Of a DNA stretch of 64,000 bases, positions 30,536-41,273 are shown piece after piece (the stretch's first letter is position 1; every line of letters starts with the position of its first letter). The DNA is from an uncultured Tateyamaria sp. Lineage in GTDB: Bacteria > Pseudomonadota > Alphaproteobacteria > Rhodobacterales > Rhodobacteraceae. The notes under the pieces are model-generated. The model saw nothing but the letters and a program-made list of their open reading frames with translations. It did not search any database and was not told the origin of the DNA. Location of the stretch: contig NZ_CANNES010000014.1 in assembly GCF_947503705.1 (NCBI RefSeq), positions 47,562 to 111,561 on the forward strand, read 5' to 3'. The position numbers were made by a program, and so were the translations under genes.

Positions 30536-32087
30536 AATGGGCCTTGGCTTCGTAGAGGGTGTCGACGGAAATCTCGGCCACGCCGCGTTCGGTCGCAAAG
30601 GTCTCGGTATTGCGCCGCGCCTTGCCACGGACAAAGAACGGGATCTTCTTCAACTCCCGCTCTGCATCATCAAGCCAGATCACGCCAAAGGATGTGTTCT
30701 TCTTTTCTTCAGAAATACTCCCGGGGGTCTGGGGGGCTGGCCCCCCAGCATCTGCTACTTCTTGAGGCGCAGGTTTTGTATGTCCGCCGTGATGCGAGGC
30801 ACCGGCGGCATCGTGAAACTCAAAGTCATCCCTGAACATGTGCAACAGATGCTCTTCGAGCCCCATGACCAGCGGATGAACCCAGGTGTCAAAGAGGACA
30901 TTGGCCCCCTCGATCCCCATTTGGGGGGAATAGCGGGCCGGGAAGTCCTGAACGTGGACGGGGGCAGAGATGACGGCGCAGGGGATGCCCAGGCGTTTGC
31001 CGATGTGCCGCTCCATCTGGGTGCCAAGGATCATTTCGGGCTGGAGCGCTTCGATGGTGCGCTCGACCTCGAGGTAGTCGTCGGTGATGGTGGCGGTCAG
31101 GCCAAAATCCTTGGCCATGGCGCGCACGGGGCGGGCCATTTCGCGGTTGTAGCAGCCCATGCCGACCACTTCGAAGCCCATCTCGTCGCGGGCGACGCGG
31201 GCGGCGGCCAGAACGTGGGTGCCGTCGCCAAAGACGAAGACGCGTTTGCCGGTCAGATACGTGCTGTCCACGGATTTGGAGTACCAGGGCAGGCGCAGGC
31301 GGCTCTCATCCATATAAGGGACGACGCCGGTGATCTTGGCCACTTCGGCGATGAAATCGCGAGTGGCGCCGACGCCGATGGGCACGACGCGGGTATAAGG
31401 TTGGTCCAGTTCGCGTTCCATCCAGCGGGCGGCGGTCTCTGCCGTTTCGGGATACATCAGCACGTTGAAATGCGCGGCCCCCATGCGGGCGATGTCGCTG
31501 GGCGAGGACGTCATGGGCGCGACCACATTCACGCTGATCCCCATGTCGGAGAGGAGCGCGGTGACCTCTTGGATGTCGTCGCGGTGGCGGAAGCCGAGGG
31601 CGGTGGGGCCGATCAGGTTGGCGGTGATCTGTTTGGTCCGCTCCATCGGGCGGGCCAGTGCCTTGACGATCTGAAAGAACGTCTCGTCCGCGCCAAAGTT
31701 TTCCTTGCGCTGGTAGCTGGGCAGTTCCAGCGGGATCACCGGCACGGGCAGGCCCATGGTTTCGGCCATGCCGCCGGGGTCGTCCTGGATCAGCTCGGCC
31801 GTGCAGGAGGCCCCGACGATGATCGCCTCGGGCTTGAACCGGTCATAGGCGTCCTGTGCCGCCGTCTTGAACAGGTTGGCGGTGTCGGCGCCGAGATCGC
31901 GCGCCTGGAAGGTGGTGTAGGTCACCGGCGGGCGGTGGTTGCGCCGCTCGATCATGGTGAACAAGAGGTCGGCATAGGTGTCGCCCTGGGGGGCGTGCAG
32001 CACATAGTGCAGACCCGTCATGCCGGTGGCGACGCGCATCGCCCCCACATGGGGCGGGCCCTCATATGTCCAGACCGTCAGCTTCAT
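30525..32087 (-). CDS. bchB: Light-independent protochlorophyllide reductase subunit B
   Basis: Catalytic alpha-beta partner of BchN. The 520-residue protein has the N-terminal [20 protein letters not shown], the cluster-region [15 protein letters not shown], the [14 protein letters not shown] block and the C-terminal PCP-reductase domain beginning at the [21 protein letters not shown] region. The linker before that domain (about residues 446-463) is encoded by a Rhodobacterales intergenic-type repeat in frame, giving [20 protein letters not shown] low-complexity sequence. Confidence 0.96.
30698..30750. repeat. Rhodobacterales GGAGTATTT-type element, copy B, inside bchB
   Basis: On the minus strand it reads GGGAGTATTT followed by an AAGAAAAGAAGAA tail, preceded by a GC hairpin (8-bp stem CTGGGGGG / CCCCCCAG, loop 30737-30740). 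It lies wholly inside bchB without breaking the frame. Confidence 0.7.
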
Positions 32088-32103
32088 TGTGCGTGGTCCA
32101 TTT

Positions 32104-32126
32104 GAGTATTTTTGAAGAGAAGAAGC
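32104..32126. repeat. Rhodobacterales GGAGTATTT-type element, copy C
   Basis: Between bchN and bchB, on the plus strand as GAGTATTTTTG then AAGAGAAGAAGC, opposite to copies A and B. It falls in the 40-bp gap, so it provides much of the bchB leader. Confidence 0.6.
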
Positions 32127-32127
32127 A

Positions 32128-33908
<1,781 letters not shown>

Positions 33909-33963
33909 ATGGGGGAACCCTTTGCTTGGCTATTGATCCAAAGTATCGGTGTGCAGGGAAAAG

Positions 33964-33981
33964 TGTCAATTAAAACTTACA
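33964..33981. promoter_or_regulatory. PpsR/CrtJ box, bchF proximal
   Basis: TGT-N12-ACA with an A/T-rich centre, about 55 bp upstream of the bchF start. Confidence 0.75.
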
Positions 33982-33998
33982 GTCTGGAAAAGGTTCCG

Positions 33999-34016
33999 TG
34001 TTTGCTGTGATTGACA
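33999..34016. promoter_or_regulatory. PpsR/CrtJ box, bchF distal
   Basis: TGT-N12-ACA, 17 bp beyond the previous box; the two may be bound together. Confidence 0.72.
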
Positions 34017-34107
34017 GTGCCTTGGGTTGAAATCATCAACAAATTATGGAAAAAACCGGTTCTTTGGTGATTCAGGCGCTGTCTTGGGCGGCGCGATTTG
34101 GAAAAAC

Positions 34108-34125
34108 TGTCAAATTCGGTTGACA
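34108..34125. promoter_or_regulatory. PpsR/CrtJ box, ppaA side
   Basis: TGT-N12-ACA about 90 bp upstream of the ppaA start. It implies that ppsR, the second gene of that transcript, may regulate itself. Confidence 0.7.
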
Positions 34126-34215
34126 ACATGGGCCTCAGGGCAGACAATTTCGGCGAAATACGCGACTCTGATGCGCCAGAGTCGTCACCTGCGTTTCTAC
34201 CGATTGGGGTAATTC

Positions 34216-34998
34216 ATGACGCATGACGACACACGTGGCACGATGATGAACCCAGGGCCCTACCGGGACCTGGAGCCGCTTGCCTCCAAAGTGATCATGA
34301 TGCTGTCTGAGCGCCAGGCGGTGACCCCTGCGGGCGCGCGTCAGGTGATTGTCGACTATTTGGTGCGCACGGCCCTGGCCAAGCGCGGCTTTGATCCGGT
34401 GCAGGTGATGCACGAGCTGCGTGGCCATCGGTTGACCGTGGATGCCGTGATAGACGTCTATATTCCCCAGTCCGCCGTGTGTTTGGGTGAAATGTGGATG
34501 GAGTCGGATATTGATTTCGCCGAAGTGACCATTGGGTCGCTGCGCCTGCAATCCTTGCTGATCGAAGCCAGCGTGGAGGTCGATCATCGCCCGTCTGTAG
34601 ACACGGATGATGTCATGCATGCCCTTGTGGTGGTACCGGAGGCCGAACAGCATTTGCTGGGCGCCAATGTGGTGGCCGCCCAATTGCGTCGTTTGGGCTG
34701 CGAAGCGGCGGTGTCCATTTGCGAAACACCCAAGACTGTTGCCGCCCGCGTGACCTGTGATCAGCCCGATATGGTTCTGTTTACCTGCGCCCGGAGTGCG
34801 GCCCTTGATTCCATCGCCAGAACTGTTCAAAAGATACGGGAAAATACCCATCCAACCCCAGTTATCGCCCTGGGTGGCCCTGTCAGGGGCGACTTGGACG
34901 GAATGAGAGAGAAGGCGGGCGCAGACCTTATGACCAATACCGCAAAAGATGTGGTCAGTTTTTGTGCCAAGCGCAAGAAAGCCCTGGGCCAGGGATGA
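34216..34998 (+). CDS. ppaA: PpaA/AerR-type antirepressor, cobalamin-binding-like domain
   Basis: Partner of PpsR/CrtJ that relieves or modulates repression; AerR and PpaA bind cobalamin through a B12-binding-like domain. The 260-residue protein has an N-terminal helical part, then a Rossmann-like domain (about residues 125-230, VVVPEAEQHLLGANVVAAQLRRLG cut here at EAEQHLLGANVV) with a His at the position used for cobalt contact in this family, though the usual DxHxxG is not conserved. It overlaps ppsR by ATGA. Confidence 0.88.
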   Translation: MTHDDTRGTMMNPGPYRDLEPLASKVIMMLSERQAVTPAGARQVIVDYLVRTALAKRGFDPVQVMHELRGHRLTVDAVIDVYIPQSAVCLGEMWMESDIDFAEVTIGSLRLQSLLIEASVEVDHRPSVDTDDVMHALVVVPEAEQHLLGANVVAAQLRRLGCEAAVSICETPKTVAARVTCDQPDMVLFTCARSAALDSIARTVQKIRENTHPTPVIALGGPVRGDLDGMREKAGADLMTNTAKDVVSFCAKRKKALGQG

Positions 34999-36407
34999 CA
35001 ACTGGCGGCAGCAATTTCTGGACCAGCGGGTCCGTTCCCTTGATCGAACCCGAGTTCTTGAGCAGCATCATTGGTGCGGCCTCGGATATTGCATTGGTCG
35101 TATCGGCAGAGGCCACCATTCTATCTGTTGTCATCAATACTCAGGACGACAGCTTTGGCAATTTGCGCCATTGGGAGGGCCGCCCCGTTGTCGACTTTCT
35201 GACCGAGGACAGCGTTGGCAAGTTTCTGACCGCCCATGACGCTTATCTGTCTGGTGTGGGTCCGAAAAAACCTCTTGAGCTGAACCATTCCGACAATGCG
35301 GTCTGGCAGTATCCTGTGCGCTATACCTTCCACCGCTTTGGCCATGAGGATGCCGTTTTGCTGTTGGGCCGTGACCTGCGCCCGATTGCCGAGACGCAGC
35401 AGCAGTTGGTTCAGGCGCAGATCGCGTTGGAACAGGGTTACGAGGCGCGGCGTGAGTTTGACGCCCGTTACCGCGTTGTGATGGCCAATGTGCAGGAGGC
35501 GGTTGTTTTTGTCTCTGCCCAGACCGGGCGGGTAGAGGATGCCAACGATCGTGCCGCCGCTTTGCTGGGCATGAAACCTGACACGTTGAATGGCGCGACC
35601 TTTGCCACCTTGTTTTCGGACCGATCGGGTGCAGAGCTGATCGAGAGCATGATGAACGCGACCTTGTCGGAGGATGCGGGCCCGGTCAAAGTTGTCTCTA
35701 CCCGCACCCGCCAATCCCTGTCTCTTGACCCCATCGTGTTCCGCGCGGGCGGGCAGCGCATATTGATGTGTCGCATTCTGGGCGATGCAGACGCTTCGGA
35801 GTTGCCCGATACGACCTCTGGCCAGGCGGCGGCCTTGTTCCGTCAGACCAGCGACAGTGTTGTCTTTATCGACACCCGTGGCACTGTTCTTTCAGTCAAC
35901 GAGGCGTTCCTTGATCTGGTCGGATCGGCCCATATGAGCGATGTCGTCGGCGTGACCCTGTCGGATTATTTCGCACGTGGCAAAATTGACCTCGATGTGA
36001 TTTTGCAGAACACCGACAAGGCGGGCCAGATGCGCGCCTATGCCACCAAGCTGGTTAATGATCTGGGTTCTCGTGTGCCCGTCGAGCTTTCGGCGACCCT
36101 GCTGCAGGATCCGGACAGCCCCGTCATTGCCCTGATCCTGCGAGATGTCAGCCGTATGGAGGGCGTTCGCCGCACCGACGGGGCCACCGCCCTGCAAGAC
36201 CCGGGCCATAACGTGATGGATCTGGTGGGCTCGTCCACCCTCAAGGATATTGTGGCCGAAACCACCGATGTCGTTGAAAAGATGTGCATCGAGACGGCTG
36301 TGACCCTGACCAACAACAACCGCGTTGCGGCGGCCGAGATGTTGGGCCTGTCGCGCCAGTCGCTTTACGTCAAGCTGCGCAAATACGGTTTGCTGGCCAA
36401 AGACTAA
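34995..36407 (+). CDS. ppsR: Photosynthesis repressor PpsR (CrtJ)
   Basis: Redox- and light-responsive repressor of bch, crt and puc/puf genes. The 470-residue protein has an N-terminal PAS-like domain, a Q-rich helical linker (ETQQQLVQAQIALEQ), two PAS domains (about residues 160-265 and 280-390) and a C-terminal Fis-type HTH (NNNRVAAAEMLGLSRQSLYV). Cysteines occur at residues 259 and 431, near the redox pair known from Rhodobacter sphaeroides (251 and 424). It recognises TGT-N12-ACA, six copies of which occur in this window. Confidence 0.95.
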   Translation: MTTGGSNFWTSGSVPLIEPEFLSSIIGAASDIALVVSAEATILSVVINTQDDSFGNLRHWEGRPVVDFLTEDSVGKFLTAHDAYLSGVGPKKPLELNHSDNAVWQYPVRYTFHRFGHEDAVLLLGRDLRPIAETQQQLVQAQIALEQGYEARREFDARYRVVMANVQEAVVFVSAQTGRVEDANDRAAALLGMKPDTLNGATFATLFSDRSGAELIESMMNATLSEDAGPVKVVSTRTRQSLSLDPIVFRAGGQRILMCRILGDADASELPDTTSGQAAALFRQTSDSVVFIDTRGTVLSVNEAFLDLVGSAHMSDVVGVTLSDYFARGKIDLDVILQNTDKAGQMRAYATKLVNDLGSRVPVELSATLLQDPDSPVIALILRDVSRMEGVRRTDGATALQDPGHNVMDLVGSSTLKDIVAETTDVVEKMCIETAVTLTNNNRVAAAEMLGLSRQSLYVKLRKYGLLAKD

Positions 36408-36441
36408 GGCCCCCTGACACAGCCCTTGCACCGACTCAAAG

Positions 36442-36459
36442 TGTCAGACATAGTTGACA
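36442..36459. promoter_or_regulatory. PpsR/CrtJ box upstream of bchG
   Basis: TGT-N12-ACA ends 2 bp before the bchG ATG. Binding here would block the leader of the bchG-MFS-bchP-idi transcript. Confidence 0.72.
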
Positions 36460-36461
36460 CT

Positions 36462-37361
36462 ATGGATGTTAGCCAATCCTTACACGTGCGCCGTTTCCCT
36501 GAACCTGCGGCTGCGCTGCGTTTGATCAAGCCGATCACGTGGTTCCCGCCGATGTGGGCCTATGTGTGCGGGCTGATTGCGTCGGGCGCGTCGCCTGCGG
36601 GGCAGTGGCATCTGGTGTTGCTGGGTATTCTGCTGGCCGGTCCCATCGTGTGTGGGATGTCTCAGGCCGCGAATGACTGGTGCGACCGCCATGTGGACGC
36701 CATCAACGAACCTGACCGCCCGATCCCGTCGGGCCGCATTCCTGGCCGATGGGGCCTGTGGATCGCTTTGGCAATGTCTTGCCTTTCCCTCTTTGTCGGC
36801 TGGCAACTTGGCCCGTGGGGCTTTGGCGCGACTGTTGTGGGTGTGCTGGCGGCCTGGGCCTATTCGGCGGAACCTGTCCGCCTGAAGCGCTCTGGCTGGT
36901 GGGGTCCGGGCCTTGTGGGCCTCAGCTATGAAACCTTGCCCTGGGTTACGGGTGCTGCCGTTTTGTCGGCGGGTGCGCCACGTGCCGAGGTTCTTTTGAT
37001 TGCATTACTCTACGGTGTCGGTGCCCATGGCATCATGACCCTCAACGATTTCAAGGCGCTGGAGGGCGACCGCCAGATGGGCGTGAATTCATTGCCTGTC
37101 ACCCTTGGCCCACGCCGTGCCGCACAGGTTGCGTGTCTGGTGATGTCGGTGCCGCAGGCTGTTGTCCTCGGCTTGCTCTTTATGTGGGATCGCCCGTTTC
37201 ATGCCGCTGGCGTCGCCGCTGTGCTGCTTGTCCAATTCTGGGCCATGACTGTCATGTTCAAGGACCCGCGCGCCAAGGCCCCTTGGTATAATGGCACCGG
37301 CGTGCTGCTTTATGTCTCTGGCATGATGATCGCCGCCTTTGCGCTCAGGGGGTTGGGATGA
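36462..37361 (+). CDS. bchG: Bacteriochlorophyll synthase BchG
   Basis: UbiA-family prenyltransferase that esterifies bacteriochlorophyllide a with geranylgeranyl (or phytyl) diphosphate. The 299-residue membrane protein has the two Asp-rich motifs in NDWCDRHVDAINEPDRPIPSG and NDFKALEGDRQMGVNSLPV plus about eight helices. I start at the ATG at 36462; the upstream frame from a TTG at 36426 runs through the PpsR box. The stop overlaps the next start (ATGA). Confidence 0.95.
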   Translation: MDVSQSLHVRRFPEPAAALRLIKPITWFPPMWAYVCGLIASGASPAGQWHLVLLGILLAGPIVCGMSQAANDWCDRHVDAINEPDRPIPSGRIPGRWGLWIALAMSCLSLFVGWQLGPWGFGATVVGVLAAWAYSAEPVRLKRSGWWGPGLVGLSYETLPWVTGAAVLSAGAPRAEVLLIALLYGVGAHGIMTLNDFKALEGDRQMGVNSLPVTLGPRRAAQVACLVMSVPQAVVLGLLFMWDRPFHAAGVAAVLLVQFWAMTVMFKDPRAKAPWYNGTGVLLYVSGMMIAAFALRGLG

Positions 37362-38617
37362 GTGTGGGGTGGTTGACTCTGGTCCGGCTTTGTCTGGTGA
37401 ATGCCGCCATTGGGGGCCTCGCCGCATTGCCCTTGAACCTCTTTAACCGGTTGATGACGGTCGAGCTGGCCTTGCCCGCGCTGTTGCCCGGTTTGCTGGT
37501 GGCCTTGCATTATGGTGTGCAGCTGACGCGGCCCGTTTGGGGCCACCGTTCGGATATCAGGGGCGGGCGGACGCCGTTTATCCTGGGCGGGATTGCTGTT
37601 GTGGCGCTTGGCGTTGTGGGTGCGGCCTGGGGTATTCAACTGGCCGACACGTCGATGGTCTGGGCCTTTGCGGTTTGGTTTGTCGCCTACGCGGCGATTG
37701 GGTTGGGTATTGGCGCGGCGGGCACGTCCTTTCTGGCGCTGCTGGCCAGCGTGACGGGGCCGCGTAAAGGCGCGTCGGCCACCCTTGCTTGGCTGTTTTT
37801 GATTGCCGGTGCGATTTTTGCTTCTGTCGGGACGGGCATCGCGCTGGAGCCTTACAGTGCGGAACGCCTTGTGGGCGTCGTGAGCGTTGTGAGCCTGATT
37901 GCCTGTTTAATGTGTGTGATTGCGACCTGGCGGGTTGAGCGTGGATTGCCCGCAGCACCTGTTGTCGATGACATCCCTTTGATGGAGGGGCTGCGCAGCA
38001 CCTGGGCCGATCCGGTGGCGCGCAAGTTTACCGGCTTTGTCTTCCTGTCGATCCTCGCCTTTTTCCTGTCGGAACTGATTTTCGAACCGTTTGCGGGCCA
38101 TATCCATGGCCTCAGCCCCGAGGACAGCACCAAGCTGTCCGGGGGCAAGGACGGTGCGGCCCTGTTGGGAATGATCGCCGCCGGGATGCTGTCGCATTTC
38201 GCCATTGGCAGCTTGCGGTTCTGGGCGGTGACGGGTTGCGTCTTGTCCGCAGCGGGCCTGATGGGTTTCGCCACCGGGCTGCCGCTGGTGCCGAGCACGG
38301 TTGTGCTGGGCCTCGGCAATGGCCTCTTTGTCGTTGGCGCGGTTGGGTCGATGATGCAACTGGCCGCCGCGCGGGCCGAGGCGGCGGGCACCCGCATGGG
38401 TGTCTTTGGCGCAGCACAAGCGATTGCGGCGGGGCTTGCCGGGCTTTTGGCGACCAGTACGCTGGACCTGACCCGCCTGATCATGACCGATGCGGCCGCC
38501 TATGCAGCGGTGTTCACACTTGAGGCGGCGCTGTTTCTGGCGGCGGCCTTTGTGGCGGCCCGCGTGATGCGCGAGGCCCATGAAATGACTGATGTAACCT
38601 TGGTTCCGGGGGAATAG
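37358..38617 (+). CDS. PucC/BCD-family MFS protein between bchG and bchP
   Basis: Twelve-helix PucC-like protein, 419 residues, equivalent by position to ORF428 (bch2) of Rhodobacter. Family blocks: FNRLMTVELALPALLPGLLVALHY (cut here at FNRLMTVELALPALLPG), RPVWGHRSDIRGGRTPFILGG and ELIFEPFAGHIHGLSP. It probably helps move or hand over newly made bacteriochlorophyll between BchG/BchP and assembly factors; this is inference from family and context. Overlaps bchG by ATGA. Confidence 0.9.
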   Translation: MSVGWLTLVRLCLVNAAIGGLAALPLNLFNRLMTVELALPALLPGLLVALHYGVQLTRPVWGHRSDIRGGRTPFILGGIAVVALGVVGAAWGIQLADTSMVWAFAVWFVAYAAIGLGIGAAGTSFLALLASVTGPRKGASATLAWLFLIAGAIFASVGTGIALEPYSAERLVGVVSVVSLIACLMCVIATWRVERGLPAAPVVDDIPLMEGLRSTWADPVARKFTGFVFLSILAFFLSELIFEPFAGHIHGLSPEDSTKLSGGKDGAALLGMIAAGMLSHFAIGSLRFWAVTGCVLSAAGLMGFATGLPLVPSTVVLGLGNGLFVVGAVGSMMQLAAARAEAAGTRMGVFGAAQAIAAGLAGLLATSTLDLTRLIMTDAAAYAAVFTLEAALFLAAAFVAARVMREAHEMTDVTLVPGE

Positions 38618-38621
38618 AGAC

Positions 38622-39800
38622 ATGTATGATGTAGTCGTTGTGGGCGGAGGCCCAAGCGGGGCCACCGCTGCCGAAGATCTGGTGCGCTCGGGCCATTCGG
38701 TCGCTTTGCTGGACCGCGAGGGGCGGATCAAGCCCTGTGGCGGGGCCATTCCGCCGCGCCTGATGCAGGACTTTCACATCGGTGACGAACAGCTTGTGGC
38801 CAAGGTGAATACGGCGCGCATGATTTCGCCCACCGGGCGGCATGTGGATATTCCGATCGAAAACGGTTTTGTGGGCATGGTCGATCGCAAGGATTTCGAC
38901 CCTTTTCTACGTCAGCGCGCGGCAGAGGCGGGGGCCGAGTATTTCACCGGCACTTTTGTGAAAATCGAACGCCCCAATGGCACGCCGGTCGTGATCTACC
39001 GCGACAAGGAAACCCAAGAAACGCGTGAACTGCCATGTAAGCTGGTGATCGGGGCCGATGGGGCCAAATCCCGTGTGGGTCTGGCCGAGGTCAAGGATGC
39101 CGACAAGGTGCCGCTGGTCTTTGCCTATCACGAGATCATCAAGGCCCCGGCCAAGACCGAAGTGTACGATCCCGTCCGCTGTGACGTGATTTATGACGGT
39201 GCGATTTCACCCGACTTTTATGGCTGGGTCTTTCCCCATGGGGACAGTGCGAGTGTCGGCATGGGGTCGGAATTGAGTTCCGTGAACCTCAAGCAGGCGA
39301 CGGCCGACCTGCGCGCCGCCTCTGGCCTGACCGATTGCGAGACGTTGCGCCGCGAGGGTGCGCCCATTCCGCTAAAGCCCATGGACCGCTGGGACAATGG
39401 CAAGGATGTTGTGCTGGCCGGTGATGCCGCTGGCGTGGTCGCCCCATCCTCGGGCGAGGGGATTTACTATGCGATGGTGGGGGGCCGGGTGGCCGCGACC
39501 GCCTGTGCGGCGACTTTGGCCTCGGGCCGGGCAAAGGATTTGCGGCTGGCCCGCAAGCTGTTCATGCGTGAGCACAAGATGGTGTTCCGGGTTCTCGCCT
39601 CGATGCAGAACGCTTATTACCGCAGCGACGACCGCCGCGAGCGTTTTGTCTCGCTCTGCCATGATGTGGATGTGCAGCGCCTCACCTTTGAGGCCTATAT
39701 GAACAAGAAACTGGTGCGCGCGCGCCCCATGGCCCATATCAAGATCGGCATCAAGAACATGTGCCACCTGACCGGATTGGTGAAAGCGAACCACGTATGA
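38622..39800 (+). CDS. bchP: Geranylgeranyl reductase BchP
   Basis: FAD-dependent reductase that saturates the geranylgeranyl tail of bacteriochlorophyll to phytyl. The 392-residue protein has the N-terminal motif VVVGGGPSGATAAEDL, the CGGAIPPRLM block and the late FAD motif VLAGDAAGVVAPSSGEGIYYA (cut here at VLAGDAAGVVAPSSGEGI). It lies 4 bp after the MFS gene and overlaps idi. Confidence 0.95.
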   Translation: MYDVVVVGGGPSGATAAEDLVRSGHSVALLDREGRIKPCGGAIPPRLMQDFHIGDEQLVAKVNTARMISPTGRHVDIPIENGFVGMVDRKDFDPFLRQRAAEAGAEYFTGTFVKIERPNGTPVVIYRDKETQETRELPCKLVIGADGAKSRVGLAEVKDADKVPLVFAYHEIIKAPAKTEVYDPVRCDVIYDGAISPDFYGWVFPHGDSASVGMGSELSSVNLKQATADLRAASGLTDCETLRREGAPIPLKPMDRWDNGKDVVLAGDAAGVVAPSSGEGIYYAMVGGRVAATACAATLASGRAKDLRLARKLFMREHKMVFRVLASMQNAYYRSDDRRERFVSLCHDVDVQRLTFEAYMNKKLVRARPMAHIKIGIKNMCHLTGLVKANHV

Positions 39801-40330
39801 GCATCATGATCCCCGCCTGGATTGACGGCACGCTGGTGCCTGTTGAAAAGCTTGAAGCCCATCAGCGGGGCCTTAAGCACAAGGCGGTATCGGTGTTCGT
39901 GATCCGGGGCACGAAAGTGCTGCTGCAACAGCGCGCGATGGAGAAATACCATACGCCGGGGTTGTGGGCGAACACGTGTTGCACCCATCCCGACTGGGAT
40001 GAGGCGCCGGATGATTGCGCCGTGCGCCGCCTGGATGATGAGCTGGGGATCAAGGGCCTGCCGCTGGAGCATCGCCACCACCTGGAATACCGCGCCGATG
40101 TGGGGGGCGGGTTGATCGAGCATGAGGTTGTCGAAGTCTATGTCGGTCATGCGCCGGACGACATGGTGATGGTGCCCAATCCGGATGAGGTCATGGCCAC
40201 CGAATGGGTTGAATATACCGATCTGCAAGCGGCGATTGCGGGTTACCCCGAACGCTTTACCCCCTGGCTGCGCATATACATGACCGAGCATGTGGCCACG
40301 ATCTTTGGCGCGGATTTGGTACAGGCCTGA
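39797..40330 (+). CDS. idi: Isopentenyl-diphosphate delta-isomerase (type 1)
   Basis: Interconverts IPP and DMAPP, supplying isoprenoid precursors for carotenoids and the bacteriochlorophyll tail. The 177-residue Nudix-fold protein has the active-site block WANTCCTHP and the metal/acid-base region GGGLIEHEVVEVYVG. The ATG at 39797 overlaps the bchP stop. It matches the position of the small idi gene (ORF176) in Rhodobacter clusters. Confidence 0.94.
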   Translation: MSIMIPAWIDGTLVPVEKLEAHQRGLKHKAVSVFVIRGTKVLLQQRAMEKYHTPGLWANTCCTHPDWDEAPDDCAVRRLDDELGIKGLPLEHRHHLEYRADVGGGLIEHEVVEVYVGHAPDDMVMVPNPDEVMATEWVEYTDLQAAIAGYPERFTPWLRIYMTEHVATIFGADLVQA

Positions 40331-40337
40331 GCCTGGG

Positions 40338-41138
40338 TTAGATCGTCAGCACGAGGGGGCAGTGATCTGAGACCTCGGGGTCGTAGACCACATCGAAGTT
40401 GCGCACGGCATCTGTTTCATTGATCAGCATATAATCGGCAAATCGCCCCGGTTTCTTGTACTGGGCATTGCGGGTGCTTGTAAATCCGCACCCAAGGACC
40501 AGTTCGGACAAACCGGCCTGTGACAAAATTGCGAGCGTTTCACTGTCGGGTTCGACGTTGAAATCGCCGCAGACCACTTGCACGTCACCGGGTTCCGACA
40601 CCTGTTCGACCATCTGCAAAAGCCGCTTTGCCTGCGCGGCCCGCGCGGGCGTGTCCATCTTGCCCATCAGATCCCGTAGTCCGTGCATATGGGTTACGCT
40701 GACAAACCGCCGCGCGATGTCGTCATAGACCCGCACCCCATGCGCGCTGCGCGAGCGGGGGTGATCGCCGTAGCCGTCGGGGGAATAGGATTTGTGCACG
40801 AACCCCTGTACCTGACCGACGATGGGCAGCGATTTGTGCACAAAGGTTGCGAGGCCCCATTGTGACGGCACGGATTGATCCGCGTCCCACAACACGCCCT
40901 GCGCGGCGGGGCAGAAAAAGGCCATGTGATCGGGCAGGGCGCGACATACGTCACGAAAGAAATTCGCCCGCTGTGGCAGGATGTGATCGCCGTCTTTGTA
41001 GGTCAGCCAATCCTTGTCCGAGGCAGGGCTGTGCACCACCTCTTGCAGGCACAAGATGTCGGGGACGGTTGTTGCGACATAGGGCAACAGCCGGTTATGC
41101 AGCTTGCCGCCCCATCCGTTCAAACACATGATGTCCAT
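40338..41138 (-). CDS. Endonuclease/exonuclease/phosphatase family protein
   Basis: Metal-dependent phosphoesterase fold, 266 residues, no signal peptide. Hallmarks: N-terminal Asn (CLNGWGGKL), catalytic Glu in LCLQEVV, CGDFNVEPDS and the terminal SDHCPLVL. Substrate cannot be inferred; relatives include DNA-repair nucleases and sphingomyelinase-like enzymes. It converges on idi with a 7-bp gap, so no separate terminator fits between them. The ATG at 41138 is used; a GTG at 41150 is possible. Confidence 0.85.
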   Translation of the reverse strand: MDIMCLNGWGGKLHNRLLPYVATTVPDILCLQEVVHSPASDKDWLTYKDGDHILPQRANFFRDVCRALPDHMAFFCPAAQGVLWDADQSVPSQWGLATFVHKSLPIVGQVQGFVHKSYSPDGYGDHPRSRSAHGVRVYDDIARRFVSVTHMHGLRDLMGKMDTPARAAQAKRLLQMVEQVSEPGDVQVVCGDFNVEPDSETLAILSQAGLSELVLGCGFTSTRNAQYKKPGRFADYMLINETDAVRNFDVVYDPEVSDHCPLVLTI

Positions 41139-41203
41139 TATGACCCCCACCTGCTCTGTTGTGCGACAGTTGCCGTATTCGGGACATTCCGCAAGAGACG
41201 CGC

Positions 41204-41211
41204 TAGCGCTA
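41204..41211. promoter_or_regulatory. Small palindrome TAGCGCTA in glpD upstream region
   Basis: An 8-bp palindrome in the sequence CGCTAGCGCTAACG, 63 bp before glpD. It resembles LacI/GntR-type operator cores, but no cognate regulator is in the window. Confidence 0.3.
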
Positions 41212-41273
41212 ACGATTGAAGCCCTGGGAAGTTCGGCCTACAACGTCCCCAAGAACTCAGGGGAGGGCACGGC

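Larger units (their letters stand above)
33909..34215. promoter_or_regulatory. Divergent bchF / ppaA regulatory region
   Basis: A 307-bp A/T-rich region without a gene between divergent bchF and ppaA. It holds three PpsR boxes (listed separately), two nearer bchF and one nearer ppaA, so it probably drives the superoperon leftward and ppaA-ppsR rightward. No confident -35/-10 pair could be picked by eye. Confidence 0.75.

Noticed and set aside
34027..34039. FNR/FnrL-like site TTGAAATCATCAA
   Set aside because: The spacing is one base short of the TTGAT-N4-ATCAA consensus, and the half-sites are imperfect.
39234..39249. CCCCATGGGGACA in bchP, a look-alike of the palindrome array
   Set aside because: Only one half and a different centre match; it lies 30 kb from the cluster and fits ordinary codons (PHGDS).
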